DNA from: Streptacidiphilus sp. ASG 303
GTDB taxonomy: Bacteria > Actinomycetota > Actinomycetes > Streptomycetales > Streptomycetaceae
NCBI RefSeq assembly: GCF_020991365.1
Contig: NZ_JAJLRA010000012.1
Location: forward strand, 62,001 to 126,000
DNA: 64,000 nucleotides
Direction of reading: 5' to 3'
Part shown: piece by piece, positions 1 to 9,311 of the stretch
Layout: every line of letters begins with the position of its first letter
Position numbering within the stretch: the stretch's first letter is position 1
The notes under the pieces: model-generated
Database searches by the model: none
Seen by the model: only the letters and a program-made list of their open reading frames with translations
Told to the model about the DNA's origin: nothing
Translations under genes and position numbers: made by a program

Positions 1-337
1 GCCGTTCCCAGATGAAGCGTCCGGTCAGCCGGTAGACCTGGAGCAGCGACTCCAGGGGGATGCCCTGCCGTGCCTTCGCGCGTCCGGCCCTCCGCGGGGC
101 GTCCAGGACCACGGGGAGCTCCCCGCGGAGGGCCCGGAGAACGGCCCGGAGGTTGTCGAGTGTCGCGCCGTGCAGTTCCTCCCGGTCGGGGGCCGTGTCC
201 TTCGGGAAGGGCCGGTCCCGGTCGAGCAGCTGGCCGGTCAGCTCGGCCGCGAGGGTGTCCACCCCGGCCAGCAGACGGTCGACCAGTGACGTGATGCACG
301 CGTCCCCGTCCGCGTCGTCGTGCAGGCGTCCTCCCAT
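1..337 (-). CDS. PucR-like transcriptional regulator, N-terminal part (runs off window start)
   Basis: The reading frame opens with ATG at 335-337 on the minus strand and stays open to the window edge, giving about 112 residues. It begins MGGRLHDDADGDACITSLVD and ends near the edge with the stretch QGIPLESLLQVYRLTGRFIW. The Gly-Ile-Pro-Leu-Glu-Ser-Leu-Leu-x-x-Tyr-Arg block followed by Trp is typical of the helical N-terminal region of PucR/CdaR-type actinobacterial activators, whose HTH lies at the missing C-terminus. It is divergent from the GMC oxidoreductase gene, with about 147 bp between starts, so it may control that gene (inference). The family call rests on one conserved block. Confidence 0.62.
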   Translation of the reverse strand, partial: MGGRLHDDADGDACITSLVDRLLAGVDTLAAELTGQLLDRDRPFPKDTAPDREELHGATLDNLRAVLRALRGELPVVLDAPRRAGRAKARQGIPLESLLQVYRLTGRFIWER

Positions 338-363
338 GTCCACCAGGGTACTTTCGCCGGTAT

Positions 364-377
364 TGTGCCGCTGCACA
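364..377. promoter_or_regulatory. Candidate operator in the pucR-like / GMC intergenic region
   Basis: Perfect inverted repeat TGTGC-CGCT-GCACA in the divergent intergenic region. The arms are only 5 bp, so it could be chance. Placement between a regulator and its likely target is the main support. Confidence 0.3.
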
Positions 378-484
378 GGGATATGGACCGCTTTTCCGCC
401 GGGTGCCCATGGCCCGTCCGCTCCTCACCGGTGACGCTTCTACCTGCACCACCCATCGCGTCACGGCAAGCCGAGGAGACCAGG

Positions 485-2041
485 ATGAGCGCTTTCGACT
501 ACGTCATTGTCGGAGCAGGTTCAGCGGGATGCGTGCTCGCTGCAAGGCTGACCGAGGACCCGGGCGTGAGCGTCGCGCTGATCGAGGCGGGCGGCCCGGA
601 CACCGCTCAGGAGATCCACGTGCCTGCCGCGTTCAGCCAGCTCTTCAAGACGGCGCTCGACTGGGACCTGGACTCGGAGCCGGAGCCGGGCCTCGACGGC
701 CGGCGCATGTACCTGCCCCGCGGGAAGGTGTTCGGCGGGTCCAGTTCGATGAACGCCATGATCTACATGCGGGGGAACCGGGCCGACTACGACGGCTGGG
801 CCCGGGCCGGCGCCGAGGGCTGGTCCTACGACGACGTGCTCCCCTACTTCAGGCGAGCCGAGGACAACGAGCGGGGCGAGGACTTCTTCCACGGGGCGGG
901 AGGGCCGCTGGCCGTCAGCGACAGCAGGTCGGACCACCCGTTGACGAGGGCGTTCGTGGAGGCCGGCGTGGAGGCCGGCCACGCCCGCAACGACGACTTC
1001 AACGGCGAGACCCAGTTCGGTGTCGGCCCCTTCCAGGTGACGCAGCGGGACGGGATGCGCTGCAGCGCGGCGGTGGCCTACCTGCGCGGTGCCCTGGACC
1101 GTCCGAACCTCGCGGTCCTGGCCGGGACCACGGCCCACCGGGTGGTGCTGGAGAAGGGGCGCGCCGTCGGTGTGGAGGTGGCCTATGCGGACGGGGCCGT
1201 CGAGGTGGTCCGTGCCGAGCGGGAGGTGGTCCTCTCCGCCGGGGCCTACGAGTCCCCGAAGCTGCTGATGCTCTCCGGTATCGGCCCCGCGGCCTCGCTC
1301 GGCCCCCTCGGCGTGGAGGTGGCAGCCGACCTCCCGGTGGGACAGGGCCTCGAGGACCACTTCTTCGCACCGCTGAACTACCGCACCGACGTCGAGACGC
1401 TGATGACGGCGGCCAGCGCGGAGAACCTGGCCCTCTTCCAGAACGAGGCGCGCGGACCGCTCACCTCCAACGTCGGGGAGGCGGGCGGGTTCATGGCCAC
1501 GCGTCCCGGCCTGGAGATTCCCGACGTTCAGCTGCTCATGTCGCCGGTCCTGTTCCACCAGGAGGCGCTGGGCGCGATCTCCGAGCACGGGATGGCCTTC
1601 GGCCCCTGCGTCCTGCACCCCACCAGCCGGGGCGAGGTGACGCTGCGGTCGCTGCGCCCGGACGCCGCCCCGCGGATCACGCACCGTTACCTGACCACGC
1701 GTGAGGACCAGGAGTCGATGGTCGCCGGTGTCCGCATCGCCCTGGACATCGCGGCCCAGGAGGCGGTGCGGTCGGTCGTCACCGGACCGTTCGACGTCCC
1801 TGCCTCCTCGTCCGACGAGGACATCCTCGCCTGGGCCCGCGGGGCCGGGATGACGCTCTTCCACCCGACGTCGACCTGCGCCATCGGCTCCGTCGTCGAC
1901 TCCGACCTGCGGGTGCTCGGCGTGGCCGGGCTGCGGGTCGTGGACGCCTCCGTGTTCCCCGCCATCCCCGGGGGGAACACCAACGCGCCCACCATCATGG
2001 TCGCGGAGAGGGCCGCGGACCTCATGAAGGCCGCCGCCTGA
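485..2041 (+). CDS. GMC-family FAD-dependent oxidoreductase (choline/alcohol dehydrogenase-like)
   Basis: The 518-residue protein starts MSAFDYVIVGAGSAGCVLAA, which holds the FAD dinucleotide-binding Gly-x-Gly-x-x-Gly at residues 10-15. The first GMC signature (RGKVFGGSSSMNAMIYMRGN) and the second (GAYESPKLLMLSGIGP) are both present. Near the end are the active-site His block FHPTSTCAIG and GGNTNAPTIMVAERAADLM. Length and motif order fit cytoplasmic choline-dehydrogenase or primary-alcohol oxidising members; the substrate cannot be read from sequence. The ATG at 485 has GAGGAG about 8 nt upstream; the frame is open further upstream but lacks family similarity there. It is divergent from the PucR-like gene. 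Confidence 0.93.
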   Translation: MSAFDYVIVGAGSAGCVLAARLTEDPGVSVALIEAGGPDTAQEIHVPAAFSQLFKTALDWDLDSEPEPGLDGRRMYLPRGKVFGGSSSMNAMIYMRGNRADYDGWARAGAEGWSYDDVLPYFRRAEDNERGEDFFHGAGGPLAVSDSRSDHPLTRAFVEAGVEAGHARNDDFNGETQFGVGPFQVTQRDGMRCSAAVAYLRGALDRPNLAVLAGTTAHRVVLEKGRAVGVEVAYADGAVEVVRAEREVVLSAGAYESPKLLMLSGIGPAASLGPLGVEVAADLPVGQGLEDHFFAPLNYRTDVETLMTAASAENLALFQNEARGPLTSNVGEAGGFMATRPGLEIPDVQLLMSPVLFHQEALGAISEHGMAFGPCVLHPTSRGEVTLRSLRPDAAPRITHRYLTTREDQESMVAGVRIALDIAAQEAVRSVVTGPFDVPASSSDEDILAWARGAGMTLFHPTSTCAIGSVVDSDLRVLGVAGLRVVDASVFPAIPGGNTNAPTIMVAERAADLMKAAA

Positions 2042-2112
2042 CGTCCTCCCCGCACCCGGCGACGGCTCCCTTGCCCCGCCGAGGAGAGGGGGCACCGGTG
2101 GCGCCGCCCGGG

Positions 2113-2177
2113 CCCCGCGTGCCGCGGGGCGCCGGCCGAGTGCTCCGGCGGCCCGGCGGGCTCCGCCGGGCCGCCGG
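2113..2177 (+). terminator. Tandem hairpins downstream of the GMC gene
   Basis: Two perfect stems follow the GMC stop: 2113-2129 (CCCCGCG-TGC-CGCGGGG) and 2145-2177, a 15-bp stem (CCGGCGGCCCGGCGG) with a 3-nt loop. There is no T-tract, as is common for GC-rich actinobacterial terminators. Confidence 0.6.
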
Positions 2178-2324
2178 GCGGCCCCGCGCCCTCCGTTGCC
2201 GGTCCGGACGTCCGGCCTCCCGCCGGGCACGCGGTCCCGACCCCGTTCCCGCCGGGCAGACGGGCCGATCCCCCTTCACGATGCGGCTGCTCCGCCGTGC
2301 GTTCGACTTCCATGGGAACCCGTC

Positions 2325-3149
2325 ATGCACTCCTCCGCACGCCCTTCCTCTTCAGTGCCGCGTGACCGTGCGCCCCGCCCGCCGTTCGGTGCGGATGCCC
2401 GGGGAGCGCAGGCGGGGGTGTCGGACGGTGCGGCCGGCGGCCCGGGCGCGGGTGCCGAGGAGGTGCGGGTGCGGTCGGCGGAACAGGGCCGTGCGGAGAG
2501 GCGGGAAGCTGTGGGGCCGTCCAGGGAGAGGACGGTGGTCGCGGTCCGGGCGGATGACGCGATTGCGGAGGAGGGCACGGCCGCGTTCCTGCAAAGGGTG
2601 CCGCAGTTGGCGGTGGTGCCGGCGGAGCCGGTGCCGTGGGCGGACGTCCTGCTGGTGGTCGCCGACGAGGTGACCGAGGACACGCTGTGGTTGATGAGGC
2701 GGATGTCGGGGGAGGCGCCGAACAAGGGGATGCGGATCGTGCTGGTGGCCTCGGCGATCAGTGAGCCGCAGCTGGTGCGGGCGGTGGGGTACGGCCTGGT
2801 GGGTGTCGTGCTGCGGCCGTACGCGACGTTCTCGCATGTGGTGCGCGCGATCACGACGGCGCGGGCTGGGCATGCGCCCATACCGTCGTCGATGGTGCGC
2901 ACGCTGGTGGACGAGATGCGGGTGATGCGGCAGGAGGCGTCGGGGGGCGGTACGCGTCCGTTGTTCGACGCGCGCGAGATCGACGTGCTGACGCTGCTGG
3001 CGGAGGGCTGCAGCACGGCGGAGATCGCGGTGAGGCTGAGCTACTCCGAGCGGACGGTGAAGAACATCATTCACGGCCTGGTCAGCCGGTCGGGGATGCG
3101 AAACCGGACGCACGCGGTGGCCTACGCGCTGACCTCCGGCCTCATCTGA
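2325..3149 (+). CDS. LuxR-family regulator with degenerate receiver-like N-terminus
   Basis: This 274-residue protein has an Ala/Arg-rich start and then a response-regulator-like alpha/beta region (RTVVAVRADD... ADVLLVVADEV... IVLVASAISE... GVVLRPYATFSHVVRAI). It ends in a clear LuxR-type HTH (FDAREIDVLTLLAEGCSTAE, then IAVRLSYSERTVKNIIHGLV). The usual phospho-acceptor Asp at the end of strand 3 reads Val in VLLVVADE, so it is probably not controlled by phosphorylation. No kinase gene is adjacent. It precedes the T7SS accessory genes and may regulate that island (inference). The ATG at 2325 gives the best N-terminus; the frame is open upstream, so the exact start is uncertain. Confidence 0.82.
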   Translation: MHSSARPSSSVPRDRAPRPPFGADARGAQAGVSDGAAGGPGAGAEEVRVRSAEQGRAERREAVGPSRERTVVAVRADDAIAEEGTAAFLQRVPQLAVVPAEPVPWADVLLVVADEVTEDTLWLMRRMSGEAPNKGMRIVLVASAISEPQLVRAVGYGLVGVVLRPYATFSHVVRAITTARAGHAPIPSSMVRTLVDEMRVMRQEASGGGTRPLFDAREIDVLTLLAEGCSTAEIAVRLSYSERTVKNIIHGLVSRSGMRNRTHAVAYALTSGLI

Positions 3150-3191
3150 CCTCCGTGCCCGGCCCCCGCTGCACCCTCTGCACCGGCCACC

Positions 3192-3222
3192 GGGCCGCCC
3201 GGTTCCCGTCCACGGGCGGCCC
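3192..3222. terminator. Hairpin between convergent genes
   Basis: GGGCCGCCCG at 3192-3201 pairs with CGGGCGGCCC at 3213-3222 around an 11-nt loop, about 40 nt past the LuxR-type stop. The remaining convergent spacer to 3445 carries a GGACCGGTCC palindrome at 3412-3421 and no gene. Confidence 0.55.
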
Positions 3223-3445
3223 GCGCCCGCCCCACCGTCCCGGCCCCGGACGCCCGTACTGCGGCGGTCGTCATCCGTACGCCCTGCCCGGCACGACGAC
3301 GCCTCCCGTCCCGTCAGGGCTGCGGGTGGCGGGTCCTCCCCGGTCCCCGACCCTCGCGGCCTCCGGCGGGAGCCTGACGGAGACGGCGCGCCGGCGCCAG
3401 CGGACCGGACCGGACCGGTCCCTGCCGTCCGGCGGGGCGGACCCG

Positions 3446-5548
3446 TCAGTGCAGCAGGCCCGGAGGCCGCTCCGGACGGCCCGTGAAAGAGGCCCGGGGA
3501 CCGCCGTCCTCCACGGAGTTGCGCCACCGCCAGTCCTGCTCCGCCCGTTCCAGCTCGCCCAGGGCCTCCTGGTCCGCCTCCCGGTCCGGGGCGATCTCCC
3601 ACGGGGCCAGCTCCCGCATCATCACCAGCGGGTGCTCCCCGCCCCGCACCCGCAGGACCTCGAAGCGGGTGCCCGGGAGGAAGACGACGCGGTCCGGGCG
3701 CGCCGGGTCCAGCCCGGCCGTGCGGCGCCCGCGCAGCGACCGGATGAGGAAGCGCGTCGCCCCCGGCACGTGCGGCTCCCCGGCGGACGAGGCGGAGCAG
3801 AACGCCCAGTCGACGACCAGCCTCTGCTCCCCGTACCAGGCGGCCGCCGCCGGGCCGAGCACGGCCTGCAGGGCCACGGGGCCCTCGTGCACGGGCAGGA
3901 GGTGCACGCCCTCGGAGGCGCAGCGCAGCAGGGCCAGCCCGTCCTCGTCGGGGTCCGCGTCCCCCACGGATGCGGGGTCCGTGCCCTGGTCCGTGAGGTG
4001 CATCCGGGCCGCCGCCAGGTCGGTGATCACGCCGGCGGCTGGCCGGTCCCCGCCCAGCTGCGGCTCGCGTGCGAGCAGGAGTGCGGCGAACGCCGCCGCC
4101 TCGCCGTACCGGTCGGCCCGCTCGCTGCGCACCCGCTCGCGGGCGGCCGCCAGGACGTCCTCGTCCTGCGCCCCGGCCACGATGCTGCGGCGGGGCACCG
4201 GCTGCACCGCGACGGGACGGTCGTCCGCGCGGTCCTCGGGCCGGCCGTGCGGGTGCGGATCGGCCGGGGGCAGCCGCAGGGGGACCGGGCGTGCGAGGCG
4301 GGGGCCGTTCGGCCCCAGCCTGTGCACGGCCTCCTCCGCCAGCCGCCGCAGCTGCGCCGCGTGGGGCGCGTCCGTGTCGAAGAACACCAGTTCCCCTCCC
4401 GGGTCGGGGGGGATGGCACGGACGTGCGCGGCATGGGCGGGCGCCACCTGGGGGGACCGGACCCACAGCCCGCTCCGGACGACCTCCACCACGGTGTCGT
4501 CCGCACAGGTGTGGACACCGGGTGCGACCTCCGGCAGCTCACGGAGGGGCCAGCCGTGCCGGAACACCCGGGGTCCGCGCCCCGTACCGGCGGGACCTTC
4601 CGACGGCAGATAGACGACCTCGCGGGACAGCAGCATGCGGCCGGGCGAACCGTCCTCCCCGACGGCGAACACCTCAGCGACCGCGGGGCCGCCCGGTCCC
4701 GGGCGCACGAGGCCCGGGATCCCGTTGTACGCGCGGACGGGCTCCCGGAGCACGTCGGCGAGGGTGTCTCCGAGCGTCCGTCCGACGGGCAGCCGCACGT
4801 CCCCGTACTCCAACAGGCGCACCGCGGCACGGGCCCGCTCCGGCAGCAGCCGGTACAGCCGCGCCACGTCACCCGGGACGACCCCCGGCTCGCCGCGGGA
4901 GCCCACCACGACCGTGATCACGTCCGGCCGCCCCAGCAGGTGGGCCGCCAGGTGGGCCCGCTGGCGGACGACCGCCGGGGTCTCCTCCTGCGGCCGGATC
5001 CAGACACCGGACGGGAGGGGTTCGGCCACGGCCTGCCTGCTGACCGCGCGCGGCTCGTCGGGCACGTCGGCCTCCCAGCCGGGCCGGGGGAACCGGCGGG
5101 ACTCCGGGACGGGCTCGGCCCCCGGTTCGCAGCGCATCCAGCCCGCCCCCCGGTCGGCGCTGATGAACAGCCCCCCGCCCGAGGTGGGGAGGGGGACGCC
5201 GTCGGCGACGACCACGGTGCGGCCGAGGCGCTGCGCCAGCAGGCGGCCGGCGGCCGGGGCGCCCTGGCGCGGCGTGCGGCCGAACACGACGCGGTGCCCC
5301 CGCGGATCCTCCGGAAGCGCCCGGACCACCGCCTCCAGCACGTCCTCCGGACCCTCGGGCAGGTCGACGACCACCACGGAGCGCGCGGGGTCGGCGGCCA
5401 GTCCGGCGGCGAAGACCCATGCCTGGCGGTCCTGGGCGCCGGGCGGACGCAGCAGCCACGCCCGCCCCGCGCGCTGCCGCACCAGCTCCGCCCCGCCCCG
5501 CCCCGCGAGCCGCCCGAGGTCGGGGGTCTCTCCGGTCAGCGAGGTCAA
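3446..5548 (-). CDS. T7SS-locus accessory protein with degenerate ADP-ribosyltransferase-like C-terminus (paralogue of 44389-47217)
   Basis: About 700 residues. It is colinear with the protein at 44389-47217, sharing blocks such as [52 protein letters not shown] and the C-terminal VDWAFCSA and [16 protein letters not shown]. That C-terminal run resembles the last strands of R-S-E class mono-ADP-ribosyltransferases, where a Glu-x-Glu precedes the hydrophobic-PGTxF block. Here the acidic pair is absent and the upstream Arg motif reads HEG, so catalysis is unlikely. No signal peptide or membrane segment is seen. The TTG start at 5548 overlaps the upstream stop (TTGA). The long Pro/Ala linker of the paralogue is missing. 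Its role is unknown; shared context suggests T7SS. Confidence 0.7.
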   Translation of the reverse strand: MTSLTGETPDLGRLAGRGGAELVRQRAGRAWLLRPPGAQDRQAWVFAAGLAADPARSVVVVDLPEGPEDVLEAVVRALPEDPRGHRVVFGRTPRQGAPAAGRLLAQRLGRTVVVADGVPLPTSGGGLFISADRGAGWMRCEPGAEPVPESRRFPRPGWEADVPDEPRAVSRQAVAEPLPSGVWIRPQEETPAVVRQRAHLAAHLLGRPDVITVVVGSRGEPGVVPGDVARLYRLLPERARAAVRLLEYGDVRLPVGRTLGDTLADVLREPVRAYNGIPGLVRPGPGGPAVAEVFAVGEDGSPGRMLLSREVVYLPSEGPAGTGRGPRVFRHGWPLRELPEVAPGVHTCADDTVVEVVRSGLWVRSPQVAPAHAAHVRAIPPDPGGELVFFDTDAPHAAQLRRLAEEAVHRLGPNGPRLARPVPLRLPPADPHPHGRPEDRADDRPVAVQPVPRRSIVAGAQDEDVLAAARERVRSERADRYGEAAAFAALLLAREPQLGGDRPAAGVITDLAAARMHLTDQGTDPASVGDADPDEDGLALLRCASEGVHLLPVHEGPVALQAVLGPAAAAWYGEQRLVVDWAFCSASSAGEPHVPGATRFLIRSLRGRRTAGLDPARPDRVVFLPGTRFEVLRVRGGEHPLVMMRELAPWEIAPDREADQEALGELERAEQDWRWRNSVEDGGPRASFTGRPERPPGLLH

Positions 5549-6657
5549 TGCGCGGTGTCCGTCTGCCAGATGACCGTGCTCCCGCTCTGGATGACGACGT
5601 TGCCGTCGCTCCTCAGCACCAGCACGGCGCCGTTGTGTCCCGGGGTGCCGGACGACCACGCCGTACCGCCGTCGGCCCGGTAGACCACGAGGTTCCCGTC
5701 GTTCTGGAAGACGGCCTTCCGGCCGGTCCCGGCGGTGCCCGCTGACCAGCGGGTCCTCCCGTTCTCGTCGATCACGACCAGGTCGCCGTCGGACCGCATG
5801 GCGAGGGTGGTGCGGTCGGACCGCGCGGACTGGCCGGCCTCCAGCACGGACGTCGCCGTGAGGGTCAGGCTCGTCCAGTGGTGCGTGGGCGCCGGGGCGG
5901 CGGCCGTAGGTCTGGTGGCGGCCTTCGTCGGGGTCGCCCTTGGGGCTGCAGTCCTGGTGGGCGTCCCCCCGGCGGCCGTGCCCGGGGCGGTCGGGGTCGC
6001 GTGGCGCGGCCGCGAGGCGGCGGACGACTGCCCGGCCCGGGCGGCGGAGGCATGCGCCGAGGGCAGCCGCGGAGCGGGGGCGTCGGAGGAGGGGGACGCA
6101 CTGGGCGTGGAGGTCCCGTCGGCGGACGGGGCCGGCTCGTGGAGCGCCACGGTGCTGGTGCCGCCCGAGGAGTCGTCAGGGAGCAGGAATGCGCCCATCA
6201 GCACCGCGCCGACCACGGCGGTGCCGCCGAACAGGATCTTCGCCCTGCCGGACCGGGAGGACGGCTCGCGTGCCGCCTCGGCGGGGAGGGGGGTGCGCTC
6301 GACGAGCTCTGTGTACGCGTCGTCCTCGCGCCCTTCCGTCTCCTCCGGTACGGCGGGGGAGACCTCTGCGGCGGGTGCCGCCGCCGGGCCCTCTCCCCCC
6401 TGCCGCGGGGCCGACGCCGCCGACGCCGACGGAGGCGGCACCGGGCGGCCGTCGGCAGGCCGCGCCCCCGTCGGGGGCTGGGGGCCTGCCGGGGATGCCG
6501 GTTCGAAGAACCGCTGCCAGGGCAGCGGCTGGTTCCAGAGTGCGCCGGCCTCCGGACGGGACTCCGGCGGTGCGGGCTCGGAGTCGCGGCTTCCGGATGT
6601 GGGGGCAGCCTCCTCCGACGGGCGGTCCTGCGGATCGTCCGTGTGGCTGCTTCTCAT
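5545..6657 (-). CDS. Membrane-anchored protein with extracytoplasmic bulb-type (B-type) lectin domain
   Basis: The 370-residue protein has a Pro/Ser/Glu-rich N-terminal region, one membrane segment at about residues 141-160 ([20 protein letters not shown]), a Ser/Thr/Ala/Pro-rich stalk, and a C-terminal domain from about residue 260. That domain has three repeats of the bulb-lectin type: [38 protein letters not shown] and [18 protein letters not shown]. Bulb lectins of this fold bind mannose through Q-x-D-x-N-x-V-x-Y motifs; the second repeat keeps Q-N-D-G-N-L-V-V-Y, the others are partial. Topology suggests a cytoplasmic N-terminus and a wall-exposed lectin. ATG at 6657 has AGAAGG upstream. 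Translationally coupled to the gene at 3446-5548. Confidence 0.8.
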   Translation of the reverse strand: MRSSHTDDPQDRPSEEAAPTSGSRDSEPAPPESRPEAGALWNQPLPWQRFFEPASPAGPQPPTGARPADGRPVPPPSASAASAPRQGGEGPAAAPAAEVSPAVPEETEGREDDAYTELVERTPLPAEAAREPSSRSGRAKILFGGTAVVGAVLMGAFLLPDDSSGGTSTVALHEPAPSADGTSTPSASPSSDAPAPRLPSAHASAARAGQSSAASRPRHATPTAPGTAAGGTPTRTAAPRATPTKAATRPTAAAPAPTHHWTSLTLTATSVLEAGQSARSDRTTLAMRSDGDLVVIDENGRTRWSAGTAGTGRKAVFQNDGNLVVYRADGGTAWSSGTPGHNGAVLVLRSDGNVVIQSGSTVIWQTDTAH

Positions 6658-7208
6658 GTGCCTTCTCCGTGTTCACGCAAGGTTGGGCGCTCGCCCTACC
6701 AGGGCGATGGCGCCGATGATACGAGCCGGTGGTCGGCGGAAACGGAGGTGCATGCCTCGCGGCCCGGGCCTGGCACTTTCTGACACACGCGTTGCCCGAA
6801 CGGCTCTGCCGGCCGGTGCGGGACGGCCTCCGACGGACCGTCGGCAGGCTCTCGGAGGGGCCTTTGCCGTGTCGGGGGTCCAGCGCGCAGCCGCCCCCGG
6901 ATTCCCGCTCGCCGCTCCCGGCGGACGCGTGCGCGGAGCAGTGCCCGAGGCCGCGCGCCCCTCGCCCTCCAGCCGCTGGAACCGCCGTCACCGACCCTTC
7001 CGGGGCGCGGTCGGCAGGACTGTAGGGTGGGCGCTCCCCTGTCCAGGCCCCTCGCCGCCGGGGCGGTCTCCGGTCGCGGTCCCGGACTGCGGCCGCGGAC
7101 GTCCGGAGGTCCTGCACGGCCGGCGACGGCTGCGCCGCGTGGACCGTTCGGTACCGGCCGTGCCCGTCGGCCGAGGGCACGAGCCGCGGAAGCATAAGGA
7201 GCCTCGGA
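6658..7208. other. Divergent intergenic region
   Basis: This 551-bp spacer lies between the lectin gene (minus) and the T7SS-accessory gene (plus). No convincing gene was found. A short perfect stem, TCGCCCT-ACC-AGGGCGA, lies at 6691-6707, and a TATCAT -10-like box for the lectin gene reads at 6721-6716 on the minus strand. Both are weak evidence; divergent promoters are expected here. Confidence 0.4.
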
Positions 7209-7904
7209 GTGAGCGACGGCCCTCTGTCCCCGAACGACCCCGACCCGGTGCCCGAGGGCGGCGTGCCCCCTCGCACGGGGCAGTCCTCCGCCGGCCGCGA
7301 CGCCGACGGCCCGGCAGGCTCCCTCCCCGAGGTGCCGCCCGACATCCTGGAGGCTGCACGGCTCGCGCCCGACCACTGGATCGGTGTCGTCGACCCCGCC
7401 TGGCGGGGCGAGGGGCCGCCGCCGGACTGGGCGCTGGTGGGCCAGTGGCGCTCGGGCCCCACCGGCGAGGTGGAGGAGTGGCGCGAGAACCCCGACTACC
7501 GGCCCTCCCCGGGGGCCCGGGGCTGGCCCGAGGCCACCGACGAGGTGGACGGGGCCGTGCAGGCGGCGGCCGCCGGCTGGGGCCCGGCCGAGGATGTCCT
7601 CCGCCTCCTGGCCCTGGCCGAGGTGTCCGTCCTGCTGGACCCCGCGGGTCGCCCGCTGGCGTCCCGGACCGCCGACGGCCTGCCTGTGGTCCTCGTCTTC
7701 ACCTCCGAGCAGCACCTGCGGGCCGCCGGCCCGCTGGCCTCCGAGAAGCTCCCGATCGCCGACCTCGTGGCCTGGATGGAGGAGGGCCACCGTCTCTACG
7801 TGAACCCCACCGGCCCGGTCGCCATGCTGATCGAGAACGAACCCCTGTACGAGGCGATCTCCGCCGAGGCCGCGGTGGCCGTACCGTCCCCGCCCGCCGT
7901 CTGA
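7209..7904 (+). CDS. Type VII secretion system-associated protein (SseB-like)
   Basis: 231 residues with an acidic, Pro-rich N-terminus, then APDHWIGVVDPAWRGEGPPP, ALVGQWRS and GEVEEWRENPDYRPSPGARG. The C-terminal half (VSVLLDPAGRPLASRTADGL, VVLVFTSEQHL, LVAWMEEGHRLYVNPTGPVA) resembles SseB-like proteins often found beside actinobacterial T7SS genes. It has no signal peptide and no membrane segment. The GTG at 7209 follows AAGGAG at about 7197. Its exact job is not known; family association with T7SS loci is the basis for the name. It is divergent from the lectin operon. Confidence 0.68.
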   Translation: MSDGPLSPNDPDPVPEGGVPPRTGQSSAGRDADGPAGSLPEVPPDILEAARLAPDHWIGVVDPAWRGEGPPPDWALVGQWRSGPTGEVEEWRENPDYRPSPGARGWPEATDEVDGAVQAAAAGWGPAEDVLRLLALAEVSVLLDPAGRPLASRTADGLPVVLVFTSEQHLRAAGPLASEKLPIADLVAWMEEGHRLYVNPTGPVAMLIENEPLYEAISAEAAVAVPSPPAV

Positions 7905-7944
7905 CCTGCCGGCCGCGACGCCCCGGCACCGCCGAACGCCGCCC

Positions 7945-7980
7945 TGCCGGCCCCGCCGTCGGCGGGCGGCGGGGCCGGCA
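7945..7980. terminator. Bidirectional terminator hairpin
   Basis: TGCCGGCCCCGCCG (7945-7958) and CGGCGGGGCCGGCA (7967-7980) form a perfect 14-bp stem around an 8-nt loop. It lies between two convergent genes, 40 nt after the stop at 7904. Confidence 0.75.
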
Positions 7981-8165
7981 CCCGGTCGGGCGTCGGCCGG
8001 ACCTCTCGTCGCCGGGCCCGGAGGCCTGCGGCCCTCGTGCAGGACCGCGAGGAACATGACGGGAGGAGAGGGGCGTCCCGCTCGCAGGACCGTGGGGTCC
8101 GGGCTGTCGCGGCCCCCGGCTCCTGCGGTCCGCGGCGGCCGCCCGGGGTGTCCGGGACGGTTCGT

Positions 8166-9122
8166 TCAGACGGCGCCCTGGACCTGCCGGCGCGCCGGTG
8201 CGGCCTGCGGGGCGGGGACCGCGGCGGGGCGTCCCGGGCGGTGCGTCCAGACCAGCAGCGCCGCGCCGGCGGCGACCCACAGGAGGAGGACGGTCAGCGG
8301 CCGGGCGATGTCGCGCCCGTCGAAGTAGGCGCTCGCGCGGGCCAGCTCGATGAACTGGCCGAAGGGCAGGACGTCGTGCAGCCACCGCAGCGGGGTCGGC
8401 ATCATGTCGGCGTTCACCGTGGCGCCCGCGGTCGGGATGCCCAGGATCAGCACGAAGGTCATCGCCACGGGCATGAAGTACTGCTTGACCAGGCGCGCGA
8501 TGCCGGTGGTCAGCCAGCCGATGGCCTGGGTGAGCAGGAAGCCGTAGAGCAGCAGCCAGCCGTCGGCGGGGACGACGTCGCGGCCGGCGGCCACGGCGAA
8601 GGTCACCGCGGAGGCGAAGGCGCCGGTGGCCGCGAGGGTGGCCGCCTTGTTGCGCAGCGGCCACATCGCCAGCTGGAGGAGGACGATCGAGGTGATCATG
8701 CCGACCAGCAGGAGCGGCAGCGCGTAGAAGAAGATGCCGACGCCCGAGGCGTCGCCGGAGGACTTCGGGACGAGGTCGACGATGTGGGCCGGGTGCAGCA
8801 CGGCGGCGAGGAAGTTGGCCCGGGTGCCGCTGGCGGCCGAGCTGACGTACATGGTGTTCGTGGCGGAGTCGAACGCCCCGGCGAGGTGGTTCGCCGCGAC
8901 GCCGGCCGGGTTGGCGACCCGCTCGGTGACCAGGCCGGCCGGCAGGTGCGCGGGAGCGGCGCTCAGGATGCCCAGTCGCACACCGTGCGGCTGCGGGTGG
9001 CCGAAGGTGAAGAGGTAGAGCACGGACATGGCTGCGACGAAGAAGAACGGGAACCACAGCAGCGACAGCGCGTGGGCGCGCGTCGGCCGCGGTGCGGCGG
9101 GGTGCATCACGGTGTAGTCCAA
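8166..9122 (-). CDS. ABC-2 / YhgE-Pip-like membrane protein
   Basis: 318 residues. An N-terminal membrane segment (LSLLWFPFFFVAAMSVLYLF) is followed by a soluble loop of about 100 residues, then at least five hydrophobic segments (FFYALPLLLVGMITSIVLLQ, ATGAFASAVTFAVAA, WLLLYGFLLTQAIGWL, MPVAMTFVLILGI, LTVLLLWVAAGAALLVW). One long external loop plus a C-terminal permease block fits the ABC-2/YhgE (Pip) type. No ATPase gene is adjacent. It is divergent from a TetR gene with a shared operator, so it is probably repressed by that regulator and may act in efflux or phage/peptide sensitivity (inference). Confidence 0.72.
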   Translation of the reverse strand: MDYTVMHPAAPRPTRAHALSLLWFPFFFVAAMSVLYLFTFGHPQPHGVRLGILSAAPAHLPAGLVTERVANPAGVAANHLAGAFDSATNTMYVSSAASGTRANFLAAVLHPAHIVDLVPKSSGDASGVGIFFYALPLLLVGMITSIVLLQLAMWPLRNKAATLAATGAFASAVTFAVAAGRDVVPADGWLLLYGFLLTQAIGWLTTGIARLVKQYFMPVAMTFVLILGIPTAGATVNADMMPTPLRWLHDVLPFGQFIELARASAYFDGRDIARPLTVLLLWVAAGAALLVWTHRPGRPAAVPAPQAAPARRQVQGAV

Positions 9123-9258
9123 AGAACGGGAGGAGATCTGAAAAGGAGATCCGGCCGAGGGCCCTGGGGCGTATCCGTCGTGGCCGGGGTCGGCGCTGGA
9201 GGACGGCGGTCCGTCGGCTCCCGTACTGCGGCGGGAGGGGGAGGTCGCCCACGCTTAC

Positions 9259-9272
9259 TGTCCAACTGGACA
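9259..9272. promoter_or_regulatory. Probable TetR operator
   Basis: Inverted repeat TGTCCA-AC-TGGACA, two perfect 6-bp arms, 40 bp upstream of the tetR start and 136 bp upstream of the divergent permease start. Size, symmetry and placement fit a TetR-dimer operator controlling both genes. Confidence 0.7.
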
Positions 9273-9311
9273 TTAGCCTAGCCTGCTCCTGACCGCATGT
9301 ACATTGGGCCC

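Noticed and set aside
521-2230. Long minus-strand frame opposite the GMC oxidoreductase
   Set aside because: No conserved motifs; the plus-strand frame has full GMC signatures.
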